Shown here: positions 17,678 through 17,813 of the stretch, piece by piece
How the letters are laid out: every line of letters starts with the position of its first letter
How positions within the stretch are numbered: the first letter of the stretch is position 1
Assembly: GCA_027604505.1 (NCBI GenBank)
Contig: JADIIX010000245.1
Location: 3,672 to 21,484, forward strand
Origin: Gonapodya sp. JEL0774
Taxonomy: Eukaryota > Monoblepharomycota > Monoblepharidomycetes > Monoblepharidales > Gonapodyaceae
Reading direction: 5' to 3'
DNA: 17,813 nucleotides
Notes under the pieces: generated by a model
Database searches by the model: none
Told to the model about the DNA's origin: nothing
Seen by the model: only the letters and a program-made list of their open reading frames with translations
Position numbers and translations under genes: made by a program

Positions 17678-17813
17678 AGAATCGTGGTATTACAATTCCA
17701 ATCGAAGCCGACCAATGAAGGACAAAAAACGACGAAACGACGTGTCGTGGCTCATGTTCTATGAGCGCTTTTCTTTCTAGTGCTTCTGACCCTGCAATGA
17801 CAACGAGGTCCAT

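Overview
The window looks like nuclear DNA from an intron-rich fungus. The clearest gene has 20 short GT-AG introns (55-157 nt). The second gene joins ankyrin repeats, a coiled coil and an SH3 domain, an arrangement I associate with zoosporic (chytrid-type) fungi. A basidiomycete cannot be excluded from this window. No bacterial operon, CRISPR array, rRNA or convincing tRNA was found.

Layout. Bases 2-211 are the 3' end of a gene entering from the left, possibly a protein-kinase tail. Bases 212-4279 hold no convincing gene. They contain an imperfect tandem duplication (528-998), a broken copy of a short minus-strand exon-like module (1140-1248), part of a module seen again near 12 kb, a long diverged repeat (2370-2986) that recurs at 17021-17677, a G-run (3354-3388) and a strong hairpin (4120-4177). 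Bases 4280-4818 carry coding-like fragments that I cannot assemble. Bases 4819-6193 are intergenic and end in the ATPase leader.

The main gene (6194-10986, +) is a 21-exon P-type cation ATPase of 1089 residues. It is closest to the Na+/K+-ATPase (type IIC) group and to fungal relatives such as the ACU alkali-cation uptake ATPases. TGES, DKTGT, VTGD and TGDGVND are intact. Several normally conserved positions differ: the nucleotide-site KGAP Lys is Ile, the TM4 PEGL Glu is Gln, and one TM6 Asp is apparently Cys. A 60-nt stopless intron lies in the TM7-TM8 loop.

Bases 10987-13439 are intergenic with repeat remnants. A two-exon minus-strand gene (13440-15138) encodes a 533-residue ankyrin/coiled-coil/SH3 protein with a Pro- and Gly-rich tail. 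To its right are a C-rich low-complexity tract, a coding-like stretch (15676-15933), a possible minus-strand first exon (16315-16428) and the right copy of the long repeat.

The two firm genes do not obviously work together: one is a membrane ion pump, the other a likely cytoplasmic scaffold. I did not find a clear new multi-gene system. The unusual points are the ATPase substitutions and retainable intron, the hairpin, and the repeat family whose copies end at splice-donor-like sites. All exon boundaries and repeat alignments were made by eye.
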